DNA of 15,581 bases from Thermoflexales bacterium. GTDB lineage: Bacteria > Chloroflexota > Anaerolineae > S140-20. Made by a program: the position numbers and the translations under genes. Where the stretch lies: assembly GCA_015484715.1 (NCBI GenBank), contig WFUY01000441.1:1-15581 (forward strand). The letters are read 5' to 3'. Numbering within the stretch: position 1 is the stretch's first letter; each line of letters begins with the position of its first letter. The notes below the pieces were generated by a model that was given only the letters and a program-made list of their open reading frames with translations, did not search any database and was not told the DNA's origin. Below, piece by piece: positions 15,532 through 15,581 of the stretch.

Positions 15532-15581
15532 CCGACCACCCGACCACCCGACCACCCGACCAAGCGGCCACTCGACCACCC
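15532..15581. repeat. 8-bp tandem repeat (CCGACCAC), at least six units, runs off window
   Basis: Three exact CCGACCAC units from 15532 are followed by CCGACCAA, GCGGCCAC and TCGACCAC, then the sequence leaves the window. The period of 8 holds throughout. Its minus-strand reading (GGTGGTCGG) gives a Val-Gly-Trp-rich open frame that is not a real protein. Confidence 0.8.

Noticed and set aside
15450..15563. N-terminal extension of the CcmC-like protein
   Set aside because: The extension is translated from tandem repeats into Val-Gly-Trp-rich sequence; the ATG at 15449 has a proper ribosome binding site.
15474..15581. CRISPR array
   Set aside because: Units are 7-8 bp with no spacers; these are simple tandem repeats.

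Overview
The window is GC-rich bacterial DNA, densely coding, with short operon gaps and strong Shine-Dalgarno sites. Several promoters match the sigma-70 consensus closely. The gene content and style (Nramp-USP fusion, Thr-rich SecD, DUF47-Pit pair, GC-rich tandem repeats between genes) suggest a member of the Chloroflexota, possibly thermophilic. That placement is an inference from general likeness, not from a marker gene.

Layout. (1) 1-407, minus: the N-terminal part of a D-2-hydroxyacid dehydrogenase that runs off the left edge. (2) 408-806: its upstream region plus a plus-strand fragment that looks like a decayed transposase. (3) 807-6920: a metal-homeostasis island. An Nramp transporter fused to a universal-stress-protein domain (minus) is divergent from a plus-strand operon of a P1B-type ATPase, a phenylacetate-CoA-ligase-like adenylating enzyme and an ArsR/SmtB regulator, which ends at a strong hairpin terminator. 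(4) 6954-8918, minus: acetoacetyl-CoA synthetase with its own promoter and a roughly 110-nt leader. (5) 8919-9254: an intergenic region with that promoter, a 97-bp nested inverted-repeat structure and a hairpin after secF. (6) 9255-11696, minus: secD-secF with a consensus promoter. (7) 11796-13474, minus: a Pit phosphate transporter and its DUF47/PhoU-like partner. (8) 13512-15449, minus: imidazolonepropionase (hutI) and a six-TM CcmC-like membrane protein. (9) 15450-15581: 7-bp and 8-bp tandem repeats.

The most interesting part is the island and its 175-bp divergent control region. Two promoters sit back to back, with -35 boxes only 5 bp apart. Just downstream of the Nramp transcription start is an 18-bp dyad resembling a DtxR/MntR/IdeR operator. 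Just downstream of the ATPase -10 is a sequence resembling an SmtB/ArsR operator. The reading is that metal import and export are controlled from one region by two different metal sensors, with the ArsR sensor encoded at the end of the export operon. Unusual parts are the APC (not CPC or SPC) transmembrane motif of the ATPase, its degenerate N-terminal metal-binding domain, the CoA-ligase-like gene in a metal operon, and a 7-bp hairpin that sequesters that gene's ribosome binding site.

No tRNA, rRNA, CRISPR array or intact mobile element was seen.
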